Assembly: GCA_004321915.1 (NCBI GenBank)
Contig: SCQE01000081.1
Span: 1-64,000, forward strand
Source: Nitrospirota bacterium
GTDB taxonomy: Bacteria; Nitrospirota; Thermodesulfovibrionia; Thermodesulfovibrionales; Dissulfurispiraceae
DNA length: 64,000 nt
Direction of reading: 5' to 3'
Below the pieces are notes generated by a model that had not been told where the DNA came from, ran no database searches, and was given only the letters and a program-made list of their open reading frames with translations. How positions within the stretch are numbered: the stretch's first letter is position 1; each line of letters starts with the position of its first letter. This document shows positions 1 to 8,433 of the stretch, in pieces. The position numbers and the translations under genes are program-made.

Positions 1-1
1 A

Positions 2-82
2 AACTATCAGACATTCAAAAAACTTACCGATGACTGGGTCGAACTTTCCCTCGCCATCGCTCGCCTACGCAAACAAAAATAG
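2..82 (+). CDS. C-terminal fragment of an unidentified protein
   Basis: An open frame enters from the left edge and ends at a TAG at 80-82. Only 26 codons are visible; they end in ARLRKQK. The charged tail, with no neighbour on the same strand, resembles the end of a mobile-element transposase, but that is a guess and no motif is visible. It converges on the receiver gene that ends at 153. The 70 bases between them hold no clear hairpin. Confidence 0.3.
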   Translation, partial: NYQTFKKLTDDWVELSLAIARLRKQK

Positions 83-152
83 TCTATAATCTCTATGAGA
101 ACTTTGCACTGTCGAGTTACATATAGATTGCCTTGAAATCGGTTCGACCCTC

Positions 153-533
153 TCAGCATGACTGTCTCCCTCTGTAGGCTATTTTTATCTTCTCTACCAA
201 TTCATCGAGTTCTATCGGCTTCAGGCAGTAATCATTAGCGCCGCATTCCATGCTTTGCCGGCCCGCATGCATTGAGGCATGGCCCGTAAGCAATATAACT
301 ATCGCAGAAGGCCTCTTCTGCTTGATTTCTTTCAGGCATTCTATTCCGTCTCTGTCCGGCAGCATTACATCCAGCACTGTCACTTGCGGCCAATCGCTCT
401 CGATAATCTCAATGGCCTCCGAGCAGGTGGTCGCGCTCCGGACATTGTAACCGCGGCGTGTCAGACGCTTAGTCGTTATCTCCAAAAAATCCTTTTCATC
501 ATCAACAAGAAGTATATTGAACTTATCACTCAT
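153..533 (-). CDS. Stand-alone response regulator receiver protein
   Basis: This is a 126-residue receiver (CheY-like) domain with no output domain. The acidic pair D11/D12, phospho-acceptor D55 in LDVMLPD, T83 and K105 followed by Pro are all present, so it should accept phosphate. Its ATG overlaps the stop of the upstream PEP-synthase-like gene (ATGA), and an AAGGAGA ribosome site precedes it, so the two are translationally coupled. The kinase partner is probably one of the two Cache kinases nearby (inference). Possible outputs are protein-protein control of the PEP-synthase-like enzyme or a relay step. Confidence 0.9.
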   Translation of the reverse strand: MSDKFNILLVDDEKDFLEITTKRLTRRGYNVRSATTCSEAIEIIESDWPQVTVLDVMLPDRDGIECLKEIKQKRPSAIVILLTGHASMHAGRQSMECGANDYCLKPIELDELVEKIKIAYRGRQSC

Positions 534-3082
534 GTTACGTTCTCCTTTGCCGGTTTAACTATTTTCTCCAAGTCAGCCAGAAGGCTCTGGCGGTAACTAT
601 CGACCATGCCCTGATCGCCCATCACCATATCGATCTGACGGGTATGGATAAGCAGATACCCGAGGACCTTCAGTCGTTCGATAAGAAAAGGCACGGGCTT
701 TTTCTCGATCCGGGCGGCCAGCGAATCGGACTTCTGCTGGACACGGAAGTCATACTGTTCCAGTATGTCCTTTATAAGGTTCACCCGTATAAACCTGCGG
801 TTCTCGTCGGCAGCGCCGCCTTTAAACTGAAAACTGACATAGTTTTCGGTAAGGAGATCGCTCAGGTGCGCCTCGGCCAGAGAGAAATGATAGCCCAGAC
901 GCACGCTCAGGTTGCAAAAATTCCTAGAGATGAGAAAATAGCTTTTTGATGCCATGGATGAGCGTACGGCAGGGTCAAGACTCGGATTCATGGTCGATTG
1001 AAAAAGGACAGATCCGAAACCCTTCAAATCGACAGGCGGCGGTCCTTTCCATGCCACGGCAGTCATGCCCTCCCATATTGCAAGCATAGGCAGAGAGACA
1101 ATGTCTTCTATGCGGACCCACCTGTCCTTCATATCCAGCCCTTCCCGAAAACCGTCTTCCAGATTTATCACCCACCACTGCAAGGGTATATCTCCGGCCA
1201 GTTGCTTCGCCCCCTTCTCGTCAAACCCGAATCTTGAACTGAACGAGAACATCTCGGTCACGGCCTTCTCATGGCAGAAACGGGTAATATCATGAAAAGT
1301 CTCACATGAAGAGGGCCTGAAATAGGGCGATGCCGGATTGGTCAGGTTAAGCGGAGTTATGAGCCTGAGCACCTCTTCGAGCAGTTTATAAACAGGACTG
1401 CCTGCCATTAAATTGGAAGGCGGTCCGGCTTTTTTAAGCAGGTCATCCCGACGGCCTGAATATATCCGGCGGCCCGATGAGTCAACCGTAATCATGTCGC
1501 CATTCCGGAGTATTTCTGTGGCATGCGCGATGCCGAAAATAGCGGGGATCCCGAATTCGCGTGAAACAGTCGCCAGATGCGCCGTAACATGACCGGTCTC
1601 GCTGACTACGGCAGCGGCACGGTTCAGGAGGGTGGCCCAGTCAGGCAAAGGGTGCGCTACAACAAGGACTGCGCCCTCAGGAAACTGTAAGAGGTCTATG
1701 TTTGAACGGACAATATGCACCGGGCCGCAAGCGACCCCTGCGCTGGCAGAGACCCCCCCGGCAAGCAGAGACGGTTGGGTTTCATCAACGTCTATACTCT
1801 CGGTCTCACCGTCCTGAACAGGCGCTGCCTGTGCAAGCGGCCGGCTCTGCAATATAATTATCCTTCCGTCACGGTCTATGGACCATTCGGTGTCCTGCGG
1901 TGTGCCGAAATGCCCTTCCAGACGGACTGCGATACCGGCCAGTTCAGCTGCCTGACTGTCCGACAGAGGGGAGGCGTCCTTGACCCTGAGCTCTCTGGCA
2001 AGGACCTCATGCGGGCCATTGCGCGATACCTTGAACATATCTGTCAGCGCCCTGCCATCCACCACCTGACTTGCAAGTCCGGGGGCGGCATTAATAATGA
2101 CCCAGTCGCTGCGCGGGTCACGAGGGGAGCGGGAATACATGACTCCGCTTACAACGCCGTCGACCATCGCCAGACAGCCAACGCACATGACCACATCCTG
2201 ATGCCGGAAGCCCCGCTGCATGCGATACACAATGGCCTGACTTTTGTATTTGCTGGCCACGATCTCTTTGTAGGTGATCCCAAGCATATCATCCGTAACA
2301 TTCAGCTGCGTCCTGTACTGTCCTGCAAATGAGATATTGCCGCTGTCCTCGCCCAGCGCACTCGAACGCATAGAGACCAGCACCCTGCCGTTGCTTCTTG
2401 CGGCCAGCTCTTCATACCGGCGAATGATAAGCTGTTCCAAGTCTTCGGGCAGTGGGGCATTCGCAATCAGTTGCTGGATCGAAGCGCTTGTGGTGTAAAG
2501 GTCTTCGAGGTCAGCGTCATCCATAAGTTTAAGCCGGCGGTTTATCTCGTCCTGAAGCTTGTTCGAATCCATAAAGTATTTTGTTGCGGCGGCAGTGATG
2601 ACAAAGCCGTCCGGGACATTGAGGCCGACCCTGTTGCGTATTTCGCCCAGATTGGCCATCTTCCCGCCGGCTTGGTCGGTTGAATGGATACCGACCTCAT
2701 CCATCGAAAGCACGAACTTTCTCCCGGCAATTTTAGGCTGGCGGGATAGTATCTCTTCGATCTTCCCTGAAACATTGTCGAAGACCTTGCTGAGCCCGCC
2801 ATATTTGCCGTTCGAAAGCTCATGCAGGTTCCGGACCATTTTATAAATATTTACTGTCAAGGCGGTACAGTGGCCCCTGACAAATGCCATGCTGAAGGGC
2901 TGCCCCTCACGCAAGGTCTTGTCCATGTCCGCCATAAGCTCAAGCGCAATATTATTGGCAGTCAGCAGAGACCGGAAGCTCTTGTAATGGTCCTGAAATG
3001 ATCTGCGAAGGTGAAGCGCCTCTGCCTCGGATTTTTCTTTGTTCAGGCAAAAGAACTTCTTTAAGGCGTCTATTATCATCAT
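530..3082 (-). CDS. PEP synthase/PPDK-like phosphotransferase with atypical C-terminal domain
   Basis: This 850-residue protein has about 130 N-terminal helical residues of unknown role. A pyruvate phosphate dikinase ATP-grasp domain follows at about 135-415, with GGKMANLGE, RSSALGEDS at 239-247 and a closing EWSIDRDG...LQSRP at 399-415. The phosphohistidine swivelling domain covers about 445-545, with the expected histidine H502 in TAHLATVSREFGIPAI. The last roughly 290 residues do not show the PEP/pyruvate TIM-barrel signatures of true PEP synthase. ATP-dependent autophosphorylation of H502 is therefore expected from the family, but the final acceptor is unknown; rifampicin phosphotransferase and related enzymes show that this architecture can be repurposed. 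No good ribosome site precedes the ATG. The gene lies downstream of an intrinsic terminator and is coupled to the receiver at 153-533. Confidence 0.75.
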   Translation of the reverse strand: MMIIDALKKFFCLNKEKSEAEALHLRRSFQDHYKSFRSLLTANNIALELMADMDKTLREGQPFSMAFVRGHCTALTVNIYKMVRNLHELSNGKYGGLSKVFDNVSGKIEEILSRQPKIAGRKFVLSMDEVGIHSTDQAGGKMANLGEIRNRVGLNVPDGFVITAAATKYFMDSNKLQDEINRRLKLMDDADLEDLYTTSASIQQLIANAPLPEDLEQLIIRRYEELAARSNGRVLVSMRSSALGEDSGNISFAGQYRTQLNVTDDMLGITYKEIVASKYKSQAIVYRMQRGFRHQDVVMCVGCLAMVDGVVSGVMYSRSPRDPRSDWVIINAAPGLASQVVDGRALTDMFKVSRNGPHEVLARELRVKDASPLSDSQAAELAGIAVRLEGHFGTPQDTEWSIDRDGRIIILQSRPLAQAAPVQDGETESIDVDETQPSLLAGGVSASAGVACGPVHIVRSNIDLLQFPEGAVLVVAHPLPDWATLLNRAAAVVSETGHVTAHLATVSREFGIPAIFGIAHATEILRNGDMITVDSSGRRIYSGRRDDLLKKAGPPSNLMAGSPVYKLLEEVLRLITPLNLTNPASPYFRPSSCETFHDITRFCHEKAVTEMFSFSSRFGFDEKGAKQLAGDIPLQWWVINLEDGFREGLDMKDRWVRIEDIVSLPMLAIWEGMTAVAWKGPPPVDLKGFGSVLFQSTMNPSLDPAVRSSMASKSYFLISRNFCNLSVRLGYHFSLAEAHLSDLLTENYVSFQFKGGAADENRRFIRVNLIKDILEQYDFRVQQKSDSLAARIEKKPVPFLIERLKVLGYLLIHTRQIDMVMGDQGMVDSYRQSLLADLEKIVKPAKENVT

Positions 3083-3120
3083 GGATATTAAAATTATTTC
3101 CCGAGTTTATCAACCCGACT

Positions 3121-3158
3121 AAAAACGGCAAGGAGGGAGACCTCTCCCTGCCTTGCCG
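3121..3158 (-). terminator. Intrinsic terminator inside the leftward signalling operon
   Basis: Read on the minus strand, CGGCAAGG and AGGGAGA pair with TCTCCCT and CCTTGCCG (8 bp plus 7 bp, one bulged base, two-base apex), followed directly by TTTTT. It sits between the 229-residue membrane protein and the PEP-synthase-like gene. Full or partial termination here would set the last two genes at a lower level than the transporter, or make them depend on a promoter in the 36 bases left before the ATG. Confidence 0.8.
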
Positions 3159-3182
3159 CAATCTTAGAAAAGAACGTTCGGC

Positions 3183-3872
3183 CTAATGCTCAAGCTTCAT
3201 GCCCCAGCCTTCAAACATAAAGAGTATGGCAAAGCCGTACCACATGGTATATATGACGTATCCTGCCAACGAAATAACAACCATAACGATCTTTTCCTTT
3301 ATGTCCGTGGCAACTATACCGTAGTAGTTATAAGAAGGTTCTATCGCCTTTGTCATTATCTGGTAAAAGAGTTTGGCTTCCTTAAACTTACCTTCTTTAT
3401 TCATATTGGTTTCAGCCGACTTCATGACGGTCCACCAGTCATACATGACCTGCTTTTCGTCATACCCGTATTTATTCTGGTTGATGGCCTGCCCGTTGTT
3501 GTTAAACATTGCATCGGCATCGACAAGGACATTGTCAAAAATCTTCCCCATGTCGCCGCTGACCTTGACGTTTTTGCCTTCAACCGTTACCGTGGCCTTG
3601 GCCGCTTCAAAAAGCTTTGCCATCCGGGTTGCCTGTCCCGGATCTTTTGCCTGAACAGAGAATTCAATCTGCTGTCCTTGGAACGGTTCGGTCTTCTTCT
3701 TTACAGCCGGGATGTAATATGATGATTTTTTCGAAATAGTGTTATACAGATTGTCCATGTAGTCCAGCAGGTTCTTCCCTTCAAACACAGGGGAAAGCAG
3801 GACGGCAAAGACCGCCCAGAAGGCTATAAACAGCACTACTCCAAGTCCGAATTCCTTTTTGTTAGCAATCAT
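3183..3872 (-). CDS. Membrane protein paired with TauE-like transporter
   Basis: This 229-residue protein has a transmembrane helix near residues 10-30, an extracytoplasmic region of about 160 residues and a second helix near 193-217, ending in a short tail. I do not recognise the soluble region. It contains two predicted alpha/beta stretches and an aromatic-rich segment (YDWWTVMK). Its ATG overlaps the TAA of the transporter gene by one base (TAATG), and GAGGGGG lies just upstream, so the two are made together. An accessory or substrate-gating subunit for the exporter is the simplest reading (inference). Confidence 0.7.
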   Translation of the reverse strand: MIANKKEFGLGVVLFIAFWAVFAVLLSPVFEGKNLLDYMDNLYNTISKKSSYYIPAVKKKTEPFQGQQIEFSVQAKDPGQATRMAKLFEAAKATVTVEGKNVKVSGDMGKIFDNVLVDADAMFNNNGQAINQNKYGYDEKQVMYDWWTVMKSAETNMNKEGKFKEAKLFYQIMTKAIEPSYNYYGIVATDIKEKIVMVVISLAGYVIYTMWYGFAILFMFEGWGMKLEH

Positions 3873-5161
3873 TAGTGCGCCCCCTCACTCTTAAGTTGTT
3901 TCATATTTTTGAAAAATGTAGCAAAGACCCAGATAGAAAAAATACTTATTACTACAAAGAAAACGTAAATGCCGATATCCTCTAGGATCTTGCCTGTTGC
4001 CGGAGATATGCTTATGATATCCATCTTTCCGAGCTTGACAGGTAAAGCAAAGAACCTGTTCACAAAGCCGGCCATGACCGCAACGGCATAAAAGCCGCGA
4101 ATGGTCGAGCCGGGGACCACCTTGGTCACAAGCGACCCTATCTGGATGCCTATAAGCGAGCCGAGCAGCATGCCCATCGCAAGGGTGTAGAAGATAAATC
4201 CATAGATCGCATATTGGCCGAGACCTGCATACCCTGCGGTAAACACTATTTGGAAGATGTCTGTCCCGACCGTTGTGGCTGATGAAACGCCGAGCATATA
4301 GACAAAAATAGGGAAGGTCAAAAAGCCGCCGCCCACGCCCATAATGGCCGCAGCAAGGCCTACCAGCGCTCCGCTCAGGACAAGAAAGATGGCCGATATT
4401 TTTCTGCCGCCCGGAACAACGCCCTGATCGAAATGGAGCATAGGAGCAAGGTTTATGGACTGGATCTTCTGGGCCAAACCTGTCATAGACTCGTCAGCCT
4501 TGACACTATGGCCTTCTGTTTTAGCTGAAGCTGCCGCAGGCTTTCTCGATTTTAAAAAGTCTATGAGGGAGTAAAAACTTAGAAAGCCGAGCATAAAGAC
4601 ATATATGCTTGTGATAAACGCGTCGCTCAATACAGGATTCAGTTCATAGAGCGTCCTGTTTATATACCCTCCGAGGGTCGCCCCGCCTATGGACCCTATA
4701 AGAAAGGTCACTGCCAGAGAAACCGAGATATTGCCGAGCTTCCTGTGCAGTACGCTGCCCATAATCGCCTTTGCAAATATATGAAACAGGTCTGTGCCGA
4801 CTGCCAGAATACCTTTGACACCTGCGCTCATAAGGGCGGGTGCGATGATGAAACCGCCGCCCGCGCCTATGCATCCGGTGATCAGTCCTGCTGCTATGCC
4901 TACGCCTATCGAGGCCAGAAATATTGTGTTCGTGTAAAACGAGGGGCAATAAGTGTTCTTGCCGCCTAATACAGATGGCAGCGCTCCGGCAACCTCGTCG
5001 GCAAAAGCTATGCCGCCCAGTATTACCGGCAGCAGCAGCAGTCCAAAGACAGCAAGCCGCTTCGGTTCGCGCAAAATACGGTTTGATACATCGAGTTCCC
5101 ACTTTGCGTGGGCGCGGGCACCCATCATCATGAAATGCCCAAATTCCTTAAAAAAGCTCAT
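3872..5161 (-). CDS. TauE/SafE family anion exporter
   Basis: This 429-residue multi-span inner-membrane protein is built from two inverted halves typical of the TauE/SafE (DUF81) family. The first half has GCIGAGGGF at 96-104 and GTDLFHI at 122-128; the second has GVGGGF at 275-280 and GTDIFQI at 299-305. A soluble linker of about 45 residues, rich in Ala, Lys and Ser, joins the halves at 205-250. Family members move sulfite, sulfoacetate, taurine-derived anions or sulfate; the substrate cannot be read from the sequence. It is larger than the usual 250-270 residues because of the N-terminal extension, the linker and an extra C-terminal helix near 395-415. It lies in an operon with sensor kinases, so its expression probably follows an extracellular signal. 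Confidence 0.88.
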   Translation of the reverse strand: MSFFKEFGHFMMMGARAHAKWELDVSNRILREPKRLAVFGLLLLPVILGGIAFADEVAGALPSVLGGKNTYCPSFYTNTIFLASIGVGIAAGLITGCIGAGGGFIIAPALMSAGVKGILAVGTDLFHIFAKAIMGSVLHRKLGNISVSLAVTFLIGSIGGATLGGYINRTLYELNPVLSDAFITSIYVFMLGFLSFYSLIDFLKSRKPAAASAKTEGHSVKADESMTGLAQKIQSINLAPMLHFDQGVVPGGRKISAIFLVLSGALVGLAAAIMGVGGGFLTFPIFVYMLGVSSATTVGTDIFQIVFTAGYAGLGQYAIYGFIFYTLAMGMLLGSLIGIQIGSLVTKVVPGSTIRGFYAVAVMAGFVNRFFALPVKLGKMDIISISPATGKILEDIGIYVFFVVISIFSIWVFATFFKNMKQLKSEGAH

Positions 5162-5192
5162 TTTCTTGTTTCCTCCTTGGGAATATGATTAA

Positions 5193-5654
5193 TTATTTTC
5201 TCGTGTCAATGACATGAGAACTCTGAGAGCAATCTGTTCTATTAGCGGCCATAAGCAGCTTTTCAAAAAGAGACTCGAACTCCACAGGCTTCATCAGATA
5301 ATCGACAGCGCCGTTCTTAATACCTTCGACGCCCTCGTTTACCGATGCATGACCGGTCAAAATAATCACCCTTGTGTCAGGCCTCATTGTTTTTATTTCA
5401 ACCAGAGTGCTATTTCCGTCCATATCAGGCAATTTCATGTCGAGCAGCACCACATCGAATTCTCTGGCGCAGATCTTTGAAATCGCCTCCTCCCCGCTTA
5501 ACACACCTTCGCATTCAAGCCCCCTGCGCCTGAGTCTTTTCATGAGAGTATGGATAAACTCTTTCTCGTCATCCACAACCAATACGCTGAACAAAGGGAC
5601 CGGATGGTTGTCCGTCCCGGCATTCTTAACTTGGGCCCCCATAATACCGGACAT
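5193..5654 (-). CDS. Stand-alone response regulator receiver protein
   Basis: This 153-residue receiver has a 20-residue N-terminal leader and no output domain. The D28/D29 acidic pair, phospho-acceptor D72 in LLDMKLPD, T100 and K122 (MKPVEF) are intact. The ATG directly abuts the TAA of the histidine kinase gene at 5655, so this is very probably its cognate partner. M5 is a possible later start. It is close in sequence to the receiver at 12566-12949, which sits next to the paralogous kinase. Confidence 0.9.
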   Translation of the reverse strand: MSGIMGAQVKNAGTDNHPVPLFSVLVVDDEKEFIHTLMKRLRRRGLECEGVLSGEEAISKICAREFDVVLLDMKLPDMDGNSTLVEIKTMRPDTRVIILTGHASVNEGVEGIKNGAVDYLMKPVEFESLFEKLLMAANRTDCSQSSHVIDTRK

Positions 5655-7331
5655 TTAATGTGCAGGCAGCATGACCGTGAATATGCTGCCCCCCTCCTTT
5701 CCGTTTCCTGCTTTAAGGTCACCGCCAAGCCTCTGCATAATGCTGAAAGAAATGGACAATCCGAGCCCTGTGCCCTTACCCGGCGACTTGGTGGTATAAA
5801 AAGGATCAAAGAGCTTTTTTATCGAATCCGGAGACAGACCGGGGCCCGAATCGGCAAACTCGGCTATGACATGGCCGTCATTGTTACGTGTAGATATATC
5901 GATAACACCGTCCTGTCCTATTGCATCTATGGCGTTGTTCAGAATATTGAGGAACACCTGCTGAAGTTGAGCGGCGTCCGTAATAACATGCATCAGGCCC
6001 TGTTCAAAGAAATAGCGCAGTGTAATGCGGTGCGCCTTGGCCTCATTTGCAAGCAGAGAGGCTGTATCTTCGATAAGCCGGTTGAGGTCTATCTCCTTTC
6101 TTTCATAGCCGTTTGATCTCGAAAAACCGAGCAGTCGATGTGTGATTTCTCCGGCCCTTTTTACATTGCCGCGTATTTTATTGATCGAGTCCCTGTATTC
6201 ATCATAATTTTTCAGCCGCTTATCATCCTCATCGTCAAGAAGCTCGTCTATCCATCCGGCTTGGGTGGTAATTATCTGCAGCGGGTTGTTGATCTCATGC
6301 GCCACACTGGCGGCGAGCCTTCCGACAAGCGCCATCTTTTCGACCTGACGCATACGGTTGTTCATGGCCATTCTTTTTTTGTCGGCCTCCTCTATCTTGT
6401 TCACCATCGACCTGACCAGCAGTGTAGCCACTATAAGGATTATCAGTGAGGCGCCCGCGATAATGAGCATGTCCCGCTTACGGGCCGTATAAAATTCGGC
6501 GAGAGAGGTGTTTATGTCGGTCTTAAGAACAAGGGTCCAATCGCCTCTGTTTATCGGCGCCATTGCATAAATATAATTGTCGGTAAAGCGGACCGAAGCC
6601 CTGTCACTGGAGATGAGCATCGCGAGTTCTTCCGCAGATAATGCTTTGCCCCCAAGCAGGCTGGGTGTCTGCAGCTCTCCTGCCCTGTTAATGATATAAG
6701 CGTCTCCGCCCGGTCCGACTTCGGCGCTTGCCAGAAGCGAATGAAAGAATTCTGAATTAATGGTCGCCCGCAATATCCATGTCCTTGCGGGGTCGGTCAC
6801 GGCCGCGATAAAATGCGGCTCATTCCGGTATCCTCTAAATACATCACTCACATACCTGCCGCCCTGCATGACCTCGGCAAACCATTCCGCACCCGCATAA
6901 TTTTTGTCCGCAAGCTGACTCTTATACGGGCCTACATAGGCCAGATGCCTGCCTCTCCGGTCTATTACACCGAGGTCAACAATTACACCGCTTTTGTTCA
7001 TGGCCCCGAACAGCTTTTCGAGGTTTCCCTGAACACTCAGGTACTCGAGGCTGTACAGATTCGTAAAGCCGGACAGGAGGTTTTCCTGATTTTTAAGGAA
7101 GAGATCGATTATCTCTTTTCTGCTTCCTGCAAGCCCTGACAGCTCAAGCGCTGTTTTTTGAAGCCATGATTTTTTGTAATAATGGGACGCTGTCCAGCTT
7201 ATTATTACAAGGGGCACGACAGAGACAACTATAACCACAAGCACGAAAAGCTGTTTCTGCCAAGCGTAGTAGCTGCCGCTGGATTTCATTTCGAGGGCCT
7301 TCAGACTTACAGTGCCGCTGCACATTTTCAT
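5655..7331 (-). CDS. Cache-domain sensor histidine kinase
   Basis: This 558-residue membrane kinase has a transmembrane helix near 28-47, an extracytoplasmic double-Cache-like sensor at about 50-285 and a second helix at 288-306. A short coiled linker without a clear HAMP domain leads to HisKA with H345 in VAHEINNP. The ATPase domain has its N box at LNNAIDA (465-471), DSGPG near 494 and TGLGLS at 521-526. All catalytic residues are present. The start is supported by ACAGGAG about 10 bases upstream. The sensor shares GYRN-PHF and surrounding residues with the kinase at 10821, so the two probably read the same or a similar small ligand. Confidence 0.92.
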   Translation of the reverse strand: MKMCSGTVSLKALEMKSSGSYYAWQKQLFVLVVIVVSVVPLVIISWTASHYYKKSWLQKTALELSGLAGSRKEIIDLFLKNQENLLSGFTNLYSLEYLSVQGNLEKLFGAMNKSGVIVDLGVIDRRGRHLAYVGPYKSQLADKNYAGAEWFAEVMQGGRYVSDVFRGYRNEPHFIAAVTDPARTWILRATINSEFFHSLLASAEVGPGGDAYIINRAGELQTPSLLGGKALSAEELAMLISSDRASVRFTDNYIYAMAPINRGDWTLVLKTDINTSLAEFYTARKRDMLIIAGASLIILIVATLLVRSMVNKIEEADKKRMAMNNRMRQVEKMALVGRLAASVAHEINNPLQIITTQAGWIDELLDDEDDKRLKNYDEYRDSINKIRGNVKRAGEITHRLLGFSRSNGYERKEIDLNRLIEDTASLLANEAKAHRITLRYFFEQGLMHVITDAAQLQQVFLNILNNAIDAIGQDGVIDISTRNNDGHVIAEFADSGPGLSPDSIKKLFDPFYTTKSPGKGTGLGLSISFSIMQRLGGDLKAGNGKEGGSIFTVMLPAH

Positions 7332-7404
7332 TTGAAGAAATCTCCTGTCTGTCTCCCGACAATCTCTTGAAAAATCGGCGGCATATCGATTTTTTGTGAA
7401 ACCG

Positions 7405-7851
7405 TCATCCCTTCATCATTTTGCGGGCCGTCTCATGCTCACCCGCTTCGGCAAAAGCAGCTGCCGCCATGCTGTCCTTCAGCTTCATGGCCTTTGCGGC
7501 CGCCTTTATCCGCTCGACAAGCAGCTCGACATCCACCGGTTTTTTCAGATAGTCGAAAACTCCGAGTTGCCGCGCTTCGGATTCGTCAAGGTCATTGCCG
7601 TGACCCGTCTGAATTATTACTTGGATATTCGGATAAGACTTCCTTACCCTGCGCAGGACCTCCATACCGTTAATGCCCGGCATCTTCAGGTCAAGGATCA
7701 TGATGTCCGGCTCTTGGTCGTTTACAATGCTGATGGCCTGTTCTCCATCAAACGCGGTATTGCTCTTGAGGTCTCTCATCTCAAGACGCTCAGAGAGGGT
7801 CCTGATAAAGTCTTCCTCGTCGTCAACTAACAGAATTTTGATGTCATCCAT
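7405..7851 (-). CDS. Receiver protein with C-terminal FAEAG motif
   Basis: This 148-residue protein is an intact receiver (D10/D11, D54 in LDLKMPG, T82, K104) followed by a short helix and a terminal motif around residues 128-146: MAAAAFAEAGEHETARKMM. The tail matches a motif that occurs once in the next gene and twice in the small protein at 8434-8736. In shape (small residues, then A-x-x-G, then E-x-A) it resembles one turn of a TPR helix pair, so it may be a docking or dimer patch (inference). It lies 73 bases upstream of the kinase gene in the same operon. Confidence 0.88.
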   Translation of the reverse strand: MDDIKILLVDDEEDFIRTLSERLEMRDLKSNTAFDGEQAISIVNDQEPDIMILDLKMPGINGMEVLRRVRKSYPNIQVIIQTGHGNDLDESEARQLGVFDYLKKPVDVELLVERIKAAAKAMKLKDSMAAAAFAEAGEHETARKMMKG

Positions 7852-7881
7852 ACATTCCTCCTAGTCAGGTTGCGGCCTCTG

Positions 7882-8409
7882 TCACTTTTTTTTGTCATCG
7901 TCCTGCTCCGGCGAGGAGCTGCCGGCGTCGCTCATATAATCTATGGCAGCATCAAATTCGCCGGCTTGAGCAAAGGCCGCTGCTGACATCGATTCGCTGA
8001 ACATTTCCATAAAGGATAATCCGCGTTTCTTATGCAAGAGTTTCTTTCTGCGTTTGAAGGCCTCGGTTATCTTTTTTTTCAATATGCCTGTGTCGCAGGG
8101 AACTATAATTTCATCGTTTGCGCCCGCCTGCATGGCGACAATGGATGACCTGATGTTATCGTGGCTGTTAATGAGGATTATTTCCGCACCCGGCCGGTTT
8201 TCTCTTATATGTTTCAACAGGCTCAGGGAAGTGTCCGGCGAAAGTCTGATATCGAGCAAAGCCACGTCTATATGTTCCTGTTCCATCAACACCACCGCGT
8301 CTTGCTCGGTGTTGTGATGGAATAGGCCGAAGCCCCAAAGCGAAAAGGTTTTTTTTAGAGTTTGGGCGAAGTTATAATCGCCGGTTTCAAGAAAAACAGC
8401 CGTTTCCAT
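7882..8409 (-). CDS. Degenerate receiver protein with FAQAG motif
   Basis: This is a receiver-fold protein of about 175 residues. Numbering here begins at the upstream TTG at 8418. The presumed phospho-acceptor D56 (LLDIRLS) remains, but the N-terminal acidic pair is replaced (LETGD), the conserved Thr is Ser (INSH) and the conserved Lys before Pro is lost (VPCDT). It is therefore probably a pseudo-receiver that binds partners without normal phosphorylation. Residues 143-157 carry the motif MSAAAFAQAGEFDAA found in its neighbours, followed by an acidic and lysine tail. I prefer the ATG at 8409; a TTG at 8418 is also possible because AAGG lies close to it. Confidence 0.75.
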   Translation of the reverse strand: METAVFLETGDYNFAQTLKKTFSLWGFGLFHHNTEQDAVVLMEQEHIDVALLDIRLSPDTSLSLLKHIRENRPGAEIILINSHDNIRSSIVAMQAGANDEIIVPCDTGILKKKITEAFKRRKKLLHKKRGLSFMEMFSESMSAAAFAQAGEFDAAIDYMSDAGSSSPEQDDDKKK

Positions 8410-8433
8410 AGCACCCAAGACCTTAAAACTTCC

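Noticed and set aside
1715-2332. Plus-strand frame of 205 codons
   Set aside because: It is antisense to the conserved ATP-grasp domain of the PEP-synthase-like gene and has no family features.
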